Source of the DNA: JAOUGY01 sp963785075
GTDB lineage: Bacteria; Actinomycetota; Acidimicrobiia; Spongiisociales; ZC4RG35
Assembly (NCBI GenBank): GCA_963785075.1
Contig: CAWATW010000004.1
Location: 186,001 to 250,000 of the forward strand
Direction: 5' to 3'
Length of the DNA: 64,000 bases
The notes under the pieces are model-generated. The model ran no database searches, was not told the DNA's origin, and worked only from the letters and a program-made list of their open reading frames with translations. How positions within the stretch are numbered: the first letter of the stretch is position 1; each line of letters opens with the position of its first letter. The position numbers and the translations under genes were made by a program. Positions 16,489 to 25,478 of the stretch are shown one piece after another.

Positions 16489-18858
16489 ATGATCGGCCGA
16501 GCGAGAACCGACCTTCCTGCCGACCTCTACCCGCATGATCCGTGGGTGCTCGCCGAGGAGGCATACGCCCCTCGCTTCACCTACTTGGCGGAAACCATCT
16601 TCGCCCTGTCGAACGGGAACCTCGGCATCAGGGGCACCCTGCACGAGGGTGAACCGGCCCACGCCCCGGGCACCTTCGTCAACGGTCTCCACGAGACCTG
16701 GGAGATCACACACGCCGAGCACGCGTACGGGCTCGCACACACCGGCCAGACGATCGTGAACGTACCCGATGCGACGGTCATCGAGGTGGCGGTGGACGGC
16801 CACCTGCTGAAGCCCGCCCTCTCGCGGCGTTTTCGTCGGTGGCTCGACTTTCGGACCGGAGTCCTCGAGCGAGTCTCGAGTTGGACCACACCCTCGGGTG
16901 TCGAGGTCGACGTCTGGTGTCGGCGACTCGTATCGCTTGCCTATCCGGAGGTCGCTTCGTTCTGGGTTCGGGTGGAAGTGAACCGGGAATGCCACGTCGA
17001 GGTCAAGTCGCGGATCGTCAACCGGCAGGACACCGCTGCGTCCGGTCTCGCAGCCGACGATCCGCGTCGCGCCGCCAGTCTGCCGCACCGCGTGTTCGAA
17101 CCGCGCGCGGCGACCGTCGAGGGAACCAGACTCATCCAGTCATGGGTGACCGCGCAATCCCGCCGGGGGCTCGTGATGGGAATCGATCACCGGTGCAGCC
17201 TGTCGGAGGGCACGCTCACCTACGTTCGCAACGTCGATGACTTCGGATTCATCTTCGAGTTCGACGCCATGCCGGCCCGACCGATCGACATCACCAAACA
17301 CGCCGTCTACCTCCACTCGTCGACGGAGCCGGACGTCGACGATCGAGCCGAGGCAGAGGACAAGTTGCAGCTCGCGCTCGGGCTCGGCTTCGACGGGCTG
17401 GCCGCCGCCCAGAGGGTCGACCTCGAGCGATTCTGGGGACAGGCCGACATCGAAGTGGGCGCCGGCGCCGAGGTGCAACGGGCGGTCCGATGGACCTTGT
17501 TCCAACTCCACCAGGCCTCCGCCAACCTCAACGGGTTGTCCATCCCCGCCAAGGGTCTGACCGGCCAGGCCTACGACGGCCACTACTTCTGGGACACCGA
17601 GATCTACGTGCTGCCGTTTCTGGCGTACACCCGACCCGACCTCGCAGCCCAGATCCTGCGATTCAGGTATTCGTTGCTTCCGGCTGCCCGCCGGCGGGCC
17701 GAGGAGCTTGCGATGCGGGGTGCGCTGTTCCCATGGCGGACCATCACCGGCGAGGAGGCGTCCGCCTATTTTCTCGCGGGCACGGCACAGTTCCACATCG
17801 ACGCCGACATCGTCTACGCCCTCCGCAAGTATGTCGAGGTGACCGGCGACGAATCTCTCCTGTGGGAGATCGGCGTGGAGCTCGCGGTCGAAACGGCGCG
17901 CATGTGGTACGACCTCGGGTTCTACCGGGGAAACCGCTTTCACATTCACGGTGTCACGGGACCCGACGAATACACGGCACTCGTGGACGACAACGCATAC
18001 ACGAATGCCATGGCGAGGATGAACCTCAGATTCGCAGCCGATGCGATCGATCGCATGAGGCACGAACAGACCGAGCGATACGCAGAGCTCGTCGAGAGCC
18101 TCGACATCGATCCGGAGGAGCCCGCCCAATGGCGCATTGCCGGGGACGCCATGTACATCCCATACGACCTCGACTTGGGCATGACTCCCCAGGACCACGA
18201 CTTCCTGTCCAAGGAGCCCTGGGACTTCGCAGGTACACCACCATCCAAGTACCCGCTTCTGCTCCACTTCCATCCGCTGGTGATCTACCGGTACCAGGTG
18301 TTGAAGCAGGCCGACGTGGTGCTCGCGGACTTCCTTCTCGGCGACGAGTTCTCACCAGAGCTGAAGCGCGCCAACTTCGAGTACTACGACCCGATCACCA
18401 CCGGAGACTCGTCGCTCTCGGCATGCGTGCAGTCGATCATGGCCGCGGAGATCGGGTTCGACGAGACGTCGATCGCCCATTTCCAACATGCGCTGTTCAT
18501 GGACCTCGCCGACCTCGCCGGGAACACCACCGACGGTGTCCACATGGCATCGGCGGGCGGAGTGTGGATGGCTCTCGTGTTCGGATTCGGCGGTTTGCGA
18601 GATCATCGCGGCACACTCCGAATCGACCCGCGCCTTCCCCACGTGTGGGATCACCTCCGCTTTCGTCTTCGATTCAGGGGGCGGCTGTTGTCGATCGACA
18701 TCACCCATGACCGGGTCGCCGTCGATCTGTTCGGCGAGCCGCTGGCTCTCGAGATCAAGGGCGTCCGTCACGAGCTCCAGGACGGCGAGAAGGCGGTCGT
18801 GGACTCCGACCGAGTCCCCACCGAGCCCCACCAGTCGAAGGATCTCAGGTCGCCATGA
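16489..18858 (+). CDS. glycoside hydrolase family 65 (disaccharide phosphorylase)
   Basis: A 789-residue enzyme of GH65, which mostly contains inverting phosphorylases of maltose, trehalose, kojibiose or nigerose. It has the N-terminal beta-sandwich (LSNGNLGIRG), the catalytic barrel with YFWDTEIYVLPFL (about 365-377) and the general-acid Glu494 in TGPDEYTALVDDN, and a C-terminal beta domain. ATG 16489 is chosen because GGAG lies 7 nt upstream. No sugar transporter or beta-phosphoglucomutase gene lies alongside, so the substrate cannot be inferred; hydrolase activity is also possible in this family. Confidence 0.9.
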   Translation: MIGRARTDLPADLYPHDPWVLAEEAYAPRFTYLAETIFALSNGNLGIRGTLHEGEPAHAPGTFVNGLHETWEITHAEHAYGLAHTGQTIVNVPDATVIEVAVDGHLLKPALSRRFRRWLDFRTGVLERVSSWTTPSGVEVDVWCRRLVSLAYPEVASFWVRVEVNRECHVEVKSRIVNRQDTAASGLAADDPRRAASLPHRVFEPRAATVEGTRLIQSWVTAQSRRGLVMGIDHRCSLSEGTLTYVRNVDDFGFIFEFDAMPARPIDITKHAVYLHSSTEPDVDDRAEAEDKLQLALGLGFDGLAAAQRVDLERFWGQADIEVGAGAEVQRAVRWTLFQLHQASANLNGLSIPAKGLTGQAYDGHYFWDTEIYVLPFLAYTRPDLAAQILRFRYSLLPAARRRAEELAMRGALFPWRTITGEEASAYFLAGTAQFHIDADIVYALRKYVEVTGDESLLWEIGVELAVETARMWYDLGFYRGNRFHIHGVTGPDEYTALVDDNAYTNAMARMNLRFAADAIDRMRHEQTERYAELVESLDIDPEEPAQWRIAGDAMYIPYDLDLGMTPQDHDFLSKEPWDFAGTPPSKYPLLLHFHPLVIYRYQVLKQADVVLADFLLGDEFSPELKRANFEYYDPITTGDSSLSACVQSIMAAEIGFDETSIAHFQHALFMDLADLAGNTTDGVHMASAGGVWMALVFGFGGLRDHRGTLRIDPRLPHVWDHLRFRLRFRGRLLSIDITHDRVAVDLFGEPLALEIKGVRHELQDGEKAVVDSDRVPTEPHQSKDLRSP

Positions 18859-18866
18859 CCGGGGCG

Positions 18867-21131
18867 TCAGGGCGTCGCCGTCTCCGCAGTGTCGTCGGTG
18901 GCCTCGTCCGATGCGGCGGCCGATGCCAGCTCGATGGTCATCGAGATCAGACCCCGGCCTCCTTCGTACTGCAGCCGGTAGCGAGCACCGTCGCGGACCA
19001 CGCTCCCATCCAGATCCAAGGTCGGGTTCTCGACATCGAGACCGAGCTCGGCCAGAACCGTGCGGAGGTCGGATCCGCTCAGTTCGGGTTCGGCCACGTT
19101 GATCGCAACACCCAACGCCTGAAGGCCAAGCGCATCGTCGGTGGCGTCGCCTCGAGGGTCGAGCACCAAGCGGTACCAGGCCAGGGTGCCATCGTCGTCG
19201 AATGACCATTCCAGACCGAGGAATTCGGTGAATCCGAGACCGGACGTGTCCGCCGGGATATCGCGTCCGATCAGGATCTGAGAACTCACGCGCCCCGCAA
19301 TCGAATCCCACCTTTCCACGAAGTCCGCCGAACCGAGGTCGAGGACCGGTGCGGCGACGAACGAGGGATCTTCGCCGCCTGGGGACCCCTGCTCGTCGAC
19401 GGTGGTCGTGGTGACGGACCCTTCCCCGCCCGTGGTGGGCACGGTCGTGGATTCCGGCAGCGTCGTCGCAGTCGGCTGAGCCTGTTCTTCGCTGACTTGA
19501 TCGGCGAGGTAGCGAATGATGGCAGGGGTGCTCAATGCGATGCCTGCGATCACGAACACGATCACGAAGCCGATGGTCAGCTTCTTCACGAGCGCCGGCG
19601 TGAAGCGCCTGACGTGCGCCCCGCTTCGTAGCTGCTCCTGGCTCGCCATGATCTGGTCGGCAACCGACATCCCATTGTCGTCGGAATCGCCGTCCCCGCC
19701 GTCGGAGCCCATTCCGCCGTCACCGCCGGACGCCGCTCGTTCACGCATGGCACCCGCAACGGAGGCGAAACGCTCGGTCGCCGTCTTGGAGAACATGCCG
19801 GACACGCTCCGTCGAGCGGAGGCAGACTCGACGTCTGGCTCCTCGGCCTCGACCGGTTCGGCATATCCGACGCCCGACACGGCTCCGTCGAGATCGAATG
19901 AGGCGGCAGGGCGTAATTCGTCCGCCACCTGCTCCTCGTCCCCATGATCTCGGTACGCCGGTGCCTCGGCCTCATACCGGACGTACTCGACCTCCGCCTC
20001 CGAAGCTGCCGGTTCGGGGTCGACCCTCGGTGCATCGGCGGTCGGACGGCTCGAAAGGTCGAAACCGATGGCGTCCGCCAACGCGTCCGGTTCGACCTCC
20101 GACGCCACGTCGAGGTCCGGCTCTTCTGCGTGATAGATCGCATCCTCGGATGCGAGGGCCTCCTGGGCTCCTTGGTGGGCGGGGGCATCGAGCAGCGCAT
20201 CCACATCATCGAAGTCGTGGGGATGCACGGTCTCGCCGGGGGCCGGTGCGGACGCAACGTATTCGGCCTCCGCGTGCTCGGCACCGCCTGATGCGCCGAG
20301 AAGCCGATCGATGTTCTCGATGTCGAATCCAGGTTCGACCTCTTCGGCGTCGTCCTCTTCCGGCAGGTCGGCCGCAGCCTGCGGCTCCCACTCCGGGACC
20401 TCGGTGCTCCCATGTGACCACCCCGACGCGTCGATTGCTGCCCGCTCGTCTACAGCTGCGTCCGCCGGGTGTTCGGCATCGGTACTCGCGTGCAGCCAGT
20501 CATCGGAGGACTCTGGGGCCACGTCGGGGCCCGCGGCCGTGGTGTCGAATACGGAGACCCAGCTGTCCGGCTCTGCAACTTCGTCGCCCTCCGGCGCTTC
20601 CTGGTCCGAGGTCGACGCGACCCGGTCTCGATCGACCGGATCGGAATCGGCCTGCGCCGCCTCCGAGGGCTGATCGGCATAGTCCTCCACGTCGGTGTCG
20701 AATTCCGGATATGCCGTGGCGAAGAGCGCCTCGAGCGTCACAGCGATGTCGTCTGCGGACTCGTCGGGGACGATCGATGTGTAATCCTCACCACCGCCGA
20801 GTACCTGGTCGAGAGCGGCCTCGAGATCGAAAACCGACGACGACCTCGCCCCGGCCGCCTCTGGAGCGGCCGGCGGGGTCTCCGTCGACGCCATCCCGCC
20901 GGCGACGGCGGCAAAGGCGTCGGGATGATCGGGTCGGAACGACACGCCCTCCCCGTCGAGCGTCAGGCGGTAACCGCCCTGCGCAGGTGTGATCGCACAA
21001 GCCTCGATGGGCCATGATCCGATCTCGGACACCCCGGTGGTCAACCGCAGGCGTCCACCTGCGATCTCGAGGTCGACATCGACCTCTTCACCCTCGGCTA
21101 GGGCCAACTTCCCCGGGAAGGTCCCGATCAT
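18867..21131 (-). CDS. large membrane-anchored protein of unknown function, paralogue of 21940-22905
   Basis: A 754-residue protein in three parts. Residues 1-85 form a small beta-rich domain (GTFPGKLALAEG, WPIEACAI, LTLDGEGVSF). Residues 95-500 are a low-complexity Asp/Glu/Ala/Pro-rich region. A membrane helix lies at about 514-537, followed by a Thr/Pro linker and an outside domain (about 590-745). The first and last domains align with those of the gene at 21940-22905. The ATG is chosen because it then aligns with the paralogue's first residue; a TTG 48 nt upstream is possible. The N terminus would be cytoplasmic. No known family recognised. It follows the transglycosylase-like gene by 131 bp. 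Confidence 0.8.
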   Translation of the reverse strand: MIGTFPGKLALAEGEEVDVDLEIAGGRLRLTTGVSEIGSWPIEACAITPAQGGYRLTLDGEGVSFRPDHPDAFAAVAGGMASTETPPAAPEAAGARSSSVFDLEAALDQVLGGGEDYTSIVPDESADDIAVTLEALFATAYPEFDTDVEDYADQPSEAAQADSDPVDRDRVASTSDQEAPEGDEVAEPDSWVSVFDTTAAGPDVAPESSDDWLHASTDAEHPADAAVDERAAIDASGWSHGSTEVPEWEPQAAADLPEEDDAEEVEPGFDIENIDRLLGASGGAEHAEAEYVASAPAPGETVHPHDFDDVDALLDAPAHQGAQEALASEDAIYHAEEPDLDVASEVEPDALADAIGFDLSSRPTADAPRVDPEPAASEAEVEYVRYEAEAPAYRDHGDEEQVADELRPAASFDLDGAVSGVGYAEPVEAEEPDVESASARRSVSGMFSKTATERFASVAGAMRERAASGGDGGMGSDGGDGDSDDNGMSVADQIMASQEQLRSGAHVRRFTPALVKKLTIGFVIVFVIAGIALSTPAIIRYLADQVSEEQAQPTATTLPESTTVPTTGGEGSVTTTTVDEQGSPGGEDPSFVAAPVLDLGSADFVERWDSIAGRVSSQILIGRDIPADTSGLGFTEFLGLEWSFDDDGTLAWYRLVLDPRGDATDDALGLQALGVAINVAEPELSGSDLRTVLAELGLDVENPTLDLDGSVVRDGARYRLQYEGGRGLISMTIELASAAASDEATDDTAETATP

Positions 21132-21262
21132 CTTTTCGTATCCACCCTCGAGCTTGGTTCCACTCCACCCATCGGCCAATCAGCGGTCGGTCTTGAAGAC
21201 GACATCCAAAAGACCCTCCACCCGTCATCATGCCTGCCCCCTCGGCATCACGATGGCCCGAC

Positions 21263-21853
21263 TCACCAACACCGGCCGGACGCAGACCAGTGGGACCATC
21301 CTCCGCCCTCGTACACCAGCCACGCCGCAACTGCAACGTTAGCGACAGGATCGAATATATCGCTTTGATACCAGCCAGCTCCATAGGCCCTCCGGTCCCA
21401 TTCCGAAGCGAGATGCTGGAACAGTCCGCTGGCGCTGCTGGACGGATTCTTGGCGTTCGGGTCGCCGCCGGACTCGCATGCGATGACATCCAACGCCCGC
21501 TCCACGTCTCCGACCGCGAAGAAGCGCTCGACCAACGGTCGCCAGTCCTGCGGCGATGAAACGGATTCGGGGACCAGGAGATAGGGGTCGAGCTCGATCG
21601 GGTTCGTCTCCCGATACGAGATTCTGTTGCAGGTGGCCGCCGACAGCGGGACCTGACACCCGTGCAACGTCCGCTCTGGCACGGCTACCGGCATGTCGAC
21701 GATCGAGCGAACCTCGTTCAGTGCCGGGAACGGCGCGGCGTTGGGTGGAATACGGTACGGGACATGGTCACTCGACGGGATCCAGGCGCCACCTGAGAAG
21801 GCGATCATCGCGATCATGGCCATCCCGGCGAGCGATGACGCGATGGCGCGCAT
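21263..21853 (-). CDS. secreted lytic-transglycosylase/lysozyme-like protein
   Basis: A 196-residue exported protein. It has an N-terminal hydrophobic signal (about 6-24). A C-terminal lysozyme-like domain contains ACESGGDPNA with the probable catalytic Glu127, then SSSASGLFQ and a Trp-rich end with WSHWSASGRCW, the pattern of actinobacterial transglycosylase-like (SLT/Rpf-related) domains. Cysteines at about 66, 75, 126 and 195 could form disulfides. GGAGG lies 5 nt before the ATG. It would cleave peptidoglycan outside the membrane. It is flanked by the two paralogous membrane proteins, which suggests a shared envelope role. Confidence 0.8.
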   Translation of the reverse strand: MRAIASSLAGMAMIAMIAFSGGAWIPSSDHVPYRIPPNAAPFPALNEVRSIVDMPVAVPERTLHGCQVPLSAATCNRISYRETNPIELDPYLLVPESVSSPQDWRPLVERFFAVGDVERALDVIACESGGDPNAKNPSSSASGLFQHLASEWDRRAYGAGWYQSDIFDPVANVAVAAWLVYEGGGWSHWSASGRCW

Positions 21854-21870
21854 CGAAGCCTCCAGACATG

Positions 21871-21892
21871 AGAAAACCCGGCGTCACCGGGT
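21871..21892 (-). terminator. intrinsic terminator or attenuator
   Basis: On the minus strand ACCCGG-TGACG-CCGGGT is followed by a TTTTC run. It lies 48 bp after the stop of the 21940-22905 gene and just upstream of the ribosome-binding site of the transglycosylase-like gene, so it may only partly block readthrough. Confidence 0.6.
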
Positions 21893-21939
21893 GGGGAGCC
21901 TGGAACCCTACCGGTTCCTCCGGAGAAGGCGAATCCGGA

Positions 21940-22905
21940 TCAGCCTGCCTGCGAGATGCCAAACGCAAGCAGATCGGCGTCGATCCCCTCGAGATCGATG
22001 AACAGGAGCCAGTAGCGGACCCCGTTCTCGATGACCTCGCCGTCGACGTTGTCCAACGACAGCTCGCTCGGGAACCCTGGCAGCCCGAGCTGTCGGATGA
22101 TTCGAGTGCGATCGCCATCGGAGAGACTCGGGTCCGCCACCTCCATCGCCAGACCGATCGTCGCCAGTGCGAATGCCGTCTCGTCAGGGGAGGTCGTGGG
22201 TCGTATCGAGATCTTGATGGTCGCAACGGTACCGTCCCCATCGACTCCCCCGGTGAGAAGCACTTGATCGGACAGCGCTGCTTCGAACCTGCCCGTGCCG
22301 AAGCGACCACCGATGACCATCTGGGCAGATCGGTCGACGACCGTCTGATTCCAGCGCTGGCGGAACCCATCCGGTGTGAGTGTGAAGAGCGTGTCGGCAA
22401 CAAAGGCCTGAATGGTCGTGTTCGGGCGCGCCACGACGGGTTCGTCGTTCCCGGAACGTCCTCCCACCGCCCATCCCCCGATCGCCACGAGTGCTGCCGC
22501 CGTGAGGACGACACCTGTCACCGCCCAGGGGACCCGACGCTCGGATACCGCCGCGACCGCGGTCGGCACCTCCACCTCTTCGATGGGCGGCGGCTCGGCG
22601 TTCGGCTCGATCGGCATCGTTCGCACGACATTGATTCGATCCGCAATGCTGGAACCATGGAAACGGTCGGCCGCCACCTTCCCGAATTCGTGTTCGTTCA
22701 CGGGAAGAAAGAGCGTGCGCTCACCATCGATGCTGAGTTCGAACTCGGCGGCACTCCGCCTCGACACCCGGCAGTACTTCAATGGCCACGTCCCGACCTC
22801 CGCTCCTTCGGCGGACACCGTCAGTGTGTCGTCGGCGATGGTCAGGACGGCGTCCACAACGGTGCCGTCGTGCAGTCTGAGCTTGCCGGAGAAGGAGTCG
22901 AGCAC
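21940..22905 (-). CDS. membrane-anchored protein of unknown function, paralogue of 18867-21131
   Basis: A 321-residue protein. A beta-rich N-terminal domain (about 1-85: SFSGKLRLHDG, GTWPLKYCRV, LSIDGERTLF) is followed by a short linker, a membrane helix (about 124-146) and an outside domain (about 155-315). The last shares with its larger paralogue the order W(N/D), DGTVA, ALATIGLAMEVADP, LSxxDR, LxLDxxDGxVxxxGxRY. It lacks the 400-residue acidic spacer. The GTG start is supported by a TACCGT box 8 nt upstream. No known family recognised. Confidence 0.8.
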   Translation of the reverse strand: MLDSFSGKLRLHDGTVVDAVLTIADDTLTVSAEGAEVGTWPLKYCRVSRRSAAEFELSIDGERTLFLPVNEHEFGKVAADRFHGSSIADRINVVRTMPIEPNAEPPPIEEVEVPTAVAAVSERRVPWAVTGVVLTAAALVAIGGWAVGGRSGNDEPVVARPNTTIQAFVADTLFTLTPDGFRQRWNQTVVDRSAQMVIGGRFGTGRFEAALSDQVLLTGGVDGDGTVATIKISIRPTTSPDETAFALATIGLAMEVADPSLSDGDRTRIIRQLGLPGFPSELSLDNVDGEVIENGVRYWLLFIDLEGIDADLLAFGISQAG

Positions 22906-22913
22906 GAACCAAG

Positions 22914-22919
22914 ACGGTA
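22914..22919 (-). promoter_or_regulatory. candidate leaderless -10 element
   Basis: TACCGT on the minus strand ends 8 nt before the GTG at 22905. The rest of the 110-bp gap to the divergent hrpB shows nothing clear. Confidence 0.35.
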
Positions 22920-23015
22920 CCCTCGATACCGCCTAGCCGCCAGAACTTCGCGGTCTCGCCGACCGCGGATCGCGGTGTGTGACGCGAGCCTTCCTCAGGC
23001 AATACCCTTCTCAAC

Positions 23016-25418
23016 ATGTCGCTTCCAGTCGAGGCATCGCTGCCCGAGCTCATCGAGCTGTTGAGCCGTTGCGGCTCCGGCGTTCTCGTGGCACCACCGG
23101 GTTCTGGCAAGACGACTGTGGTGCCGCTTCGGCTCATGGAACATGTCGGAGGTCGGATCGTCGTGCTCGAACCCAGACGGTTGGCTACGCGTGCTGCGGC
23201 TCGGCGTATGGCGCATCTGCTCGGCGAGGAGGTCGGCGAGACGGTCGGGTACGTCACCCGCGACGATCGGAGAGTCGGACCGCGCACCCGGGTCGAAGTG
23301 GTGACGGAAGGCGTGCTCACGCGCCGAATCCAGCGGGATCCCGAGCTCGGCGGCATCGGCATGGTGATCTTCGACGAGTTTCACGAGCGGAACCTCCAAA
23401 CGGATCTCGGTCTCGCCCTCACCCTCGACGTTCGCAACGAGATACGAGCCGATCTCCAGGTCTTGGTCATGTCGGCCACACTCGACGCCGATCGCGTCGC
23501 AACGCTGTTGGGCACAGATGTCGTGAGGTCGGACGCAAGGTCCCATCCTGTCGAGATTCGCTGGACACCCCCCAAACGCAACGCTCGCATCGAGGACCAC
23601 ACAGCGGCGGTCATCATGCGGGCGCTGGATACGGAGATCGGTGATGTGCTCGTCTTCCTCCCTGGAATCCGCGAGATCGACCGGGTGGCGGCCCAACTCG
23701 AGGAAAGACGAGCGCCCTGCGAGATCCACCGGCTTCACGGCTCATTGGCCGCGGCCGAGCAGGACGCGGCGATCACGCCGTCGTCGAGGAGGAAAGTGGT
23801 CCTGTCGACCGACATCGCCGAGACGAGCTTGACGGTGGAGGGGGTGCGAATCGTGGTCGATTCCGGTATGGCCCGGGCGCCACGATTCGACGCCCACACC
23901 GGAATGACGAGGTTGCGGACGATCGCGGTCTCGCGAGCATCGTCCGATCAACGAGCGGGGCGCGCAGGCCGGGCCGAGCCCGGCGTCGCCTATCGGCTCT
24001 GGTCGAAGATCGAGCATGCCGCGCGGCGCCCTCACATCGACCCTGAGATCACGCAGGTCGATCTCGCCGGCTTGGTCCTCGAGACGAAGGCTTGGGGCGC
24101 TCCCTCGCCGTTCGACCTCGAGTTCCTCGACCCTCCTTCCGCGGGCGCGGTCGACGAGGCATTGCGCCTGCTCGAAGATCTGGGGGCGGTGGACAAAAGC
24201 GGGGCGCTGACCCGAATCGGCCGCGACATGTCCCATCTGCCACTTCATCCCCGCTTGTCACACATGGTGCTGGCCGCAGGCGTCGATGCCGGTCTCGCAT
24301 GTGTGCTCGCTGCGATCGTCGAGGAACGGGACCCCTTTGCACATCGGAGGGATCAGGCATCGGTCGACATCGCCCTCCGTGTGGCTGCGGTCACCGGCGT
24401 CGGTTCGGACGCGGGGGCCGACCGTCGCACGGTCGCTCGCATCCGACGAACGGCGGAGGATCTTGCGAGGAGGGCCGGCGTCGGAGGGCTCGATGCCGAC
24501 GTCGATCGGTGCGGCTCCACCCTGGCGCTCGCCTATCCGGATCGGATAGCCATCCGACGCGGAAGTGCCGGTCGTTTTCAGCTGCGGACGGGCACCACGG
24601 TGTGGGTCCCCTCGAACGACCCCCTCGCCACCGAAGGCTGCTTGGTGGCGGCGGATCTCGACGGCAAGCGCAAGGACAGTCGGATTCGGCTGGCGGCGGC
24701 ACTCGATGTCGACGACCTGACGGTGCTGTTCGAGGATCAAATCGAGGTAGATGAACGGCTCGAATGGGCGGGTGAACGATTGGTCGTGCGGCGTTCCACG
24801 CGGCTCGGCGGGCTCGTACTGGCGGAACACGAGACCAGGGCCGACCCGAGTCCGGACACGGTCAGCGCCATCCTGGAGCGCATTCGGCGCAAACCGAGGT
24901 TGTTGACGTGGCCACCTGCGGCGATCGAACTCCGCCAACGAGTCGAGTTCGTGCGCTCGCGACAGCCCGACGCCGGGTGGCCGGACTGGAGCGACGACCA
25001 CCTCATCGAGACACTCGACGAGTGGTTGGGACCGGAGATCTTTCTCGTCACGAGCCTCGACGAGCTGTCACTCGTCGACCTGAGTCGCGTGCTCGCCGGG
25101 AGACTCGACCATCACCAGCGCAGACGATTGGACGTCGAAGCGCCATCACGTCTCGAGCTACCTTCCGGTCGTCGCCTACCGATCGACTATTCCACCGAGG
25201 AGCCGGCGATCTCATCTCGGGTCCAGGACTTCTTCGGCATGCACTCCACCCCCGAGGTCGCCGGCCAACCGCTCGTCATCACACTCCTGTCCCCTGCGGA
25301 TCGTCCCGTGCAGGTGACTCGCGATCTCGCCGGCTTCTGGGCTGGGAGCTGGCAAGACGTCCGCAAGGAGATGGCAGGCCGGTACCCCAAGCATGCCTGG
25401 CCGGAGAACCCGGGCTGA
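23016..25418 (+). CDS. hrpB: ATP-dependent RNA helicase HrpB
   Basis: An 800-residue DEAH/RHA-type helicase with the HrpB domain order. Walker A APPGSGKTT is near 27-35, DEFHERN (motif II) near 118-124, SATLD (motif III), a second RecA domain with LPGIREID, STDIAETSLTV and QRAGRAGRAEPG, then the helical HA2-like and HrpB C-terminal domains. Length and motif order match the family. It probably unwinds RNA; its exact role is poorly defined in bacteria. Transcribed alone, divergent from the paralogous membrane protein. No clear ribosome-binding site precedes the ATG. Confidence 0.93.
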   Translation: MSLPVEASLPELIELLSRCGSGVLVAPPGSGKTTVVPLRLMEHVGGRIVVLEPRRLATRAAARRMAHLLGEEVGETVGYVTRDDRRVGPRTRVEVVTEGVLTRRIQRDPELGGIGMVIFDEFHERNLQTDLGLALTLDVRNEIRADLQVLVMSATLDADRVATLLGTDVVRSDARSHPVEIRWTPPKRNARIEDHTAAVIMRALDTEIGDVLVFLPGIREIDRVAAQLEERRAPCEIHRLHGSLAAAEQDAAITPSSRRKVVLSTDIAETSLTVEGVRIVVDSGMARAPRFDAHTGMTRLRTIAVSRASSDQRAGRAGRAEPGVAYRLWSKIEHAARRPHIDPEITQVDLAGLVLETKAWGAPSPFDLEFLDPPSAGAVDEALRLLEDLGAVDKSGALTRIGRDMSHLPLHPRLSHMVLAAGVDAGLACVLAAIVEERDPFAHRRDQASVDIALRVAAVTGVGSDAGADRRTVARIRRTAEDLARRAGVGGLDADVDRCGSTLALAYPDRIAIRRGSAGRFQLRTGTTVWVPSNDPLATEGCLVAADLDGKRKDSRIRLAAALDVDDLTVLFEDQIEVDERLEWAGERLVVRRSTRLGGLVLAEHETRADPSPDTVSAILERIRRKPRLLTWPPAAIELRQRVEFVRSRQPDAGWPDWSDDHLIETLDEWLGPEIFLVTSLDELSLVDLSRVLAGRLDHHQRRRLDVEAPSRLELPSGRRLPIDYSTEEPAISSRVQDFFGMHSTPEVAGQPLVITLLSPADRPVQVTRDLAGFWAGSWQDVRKEMAGRYPKHAWPENPG

Positions 25419-25466
25419 GCTCGTGATGCGCGGGAAGCTCTTCCGGCGAGGTCGCATGCGGACTCC

Positions 25467-25472
25467 TACGCT
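25467..25472 (+). promoter_or_regulatory. candidate leaderless -10 element
   Basis: TACGCT ends 6 nt before the ATG at 25479; no Shine-Dalgarno is present. Confidence 0.35.
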
Positions 25473-25478
25473 TGGTCC

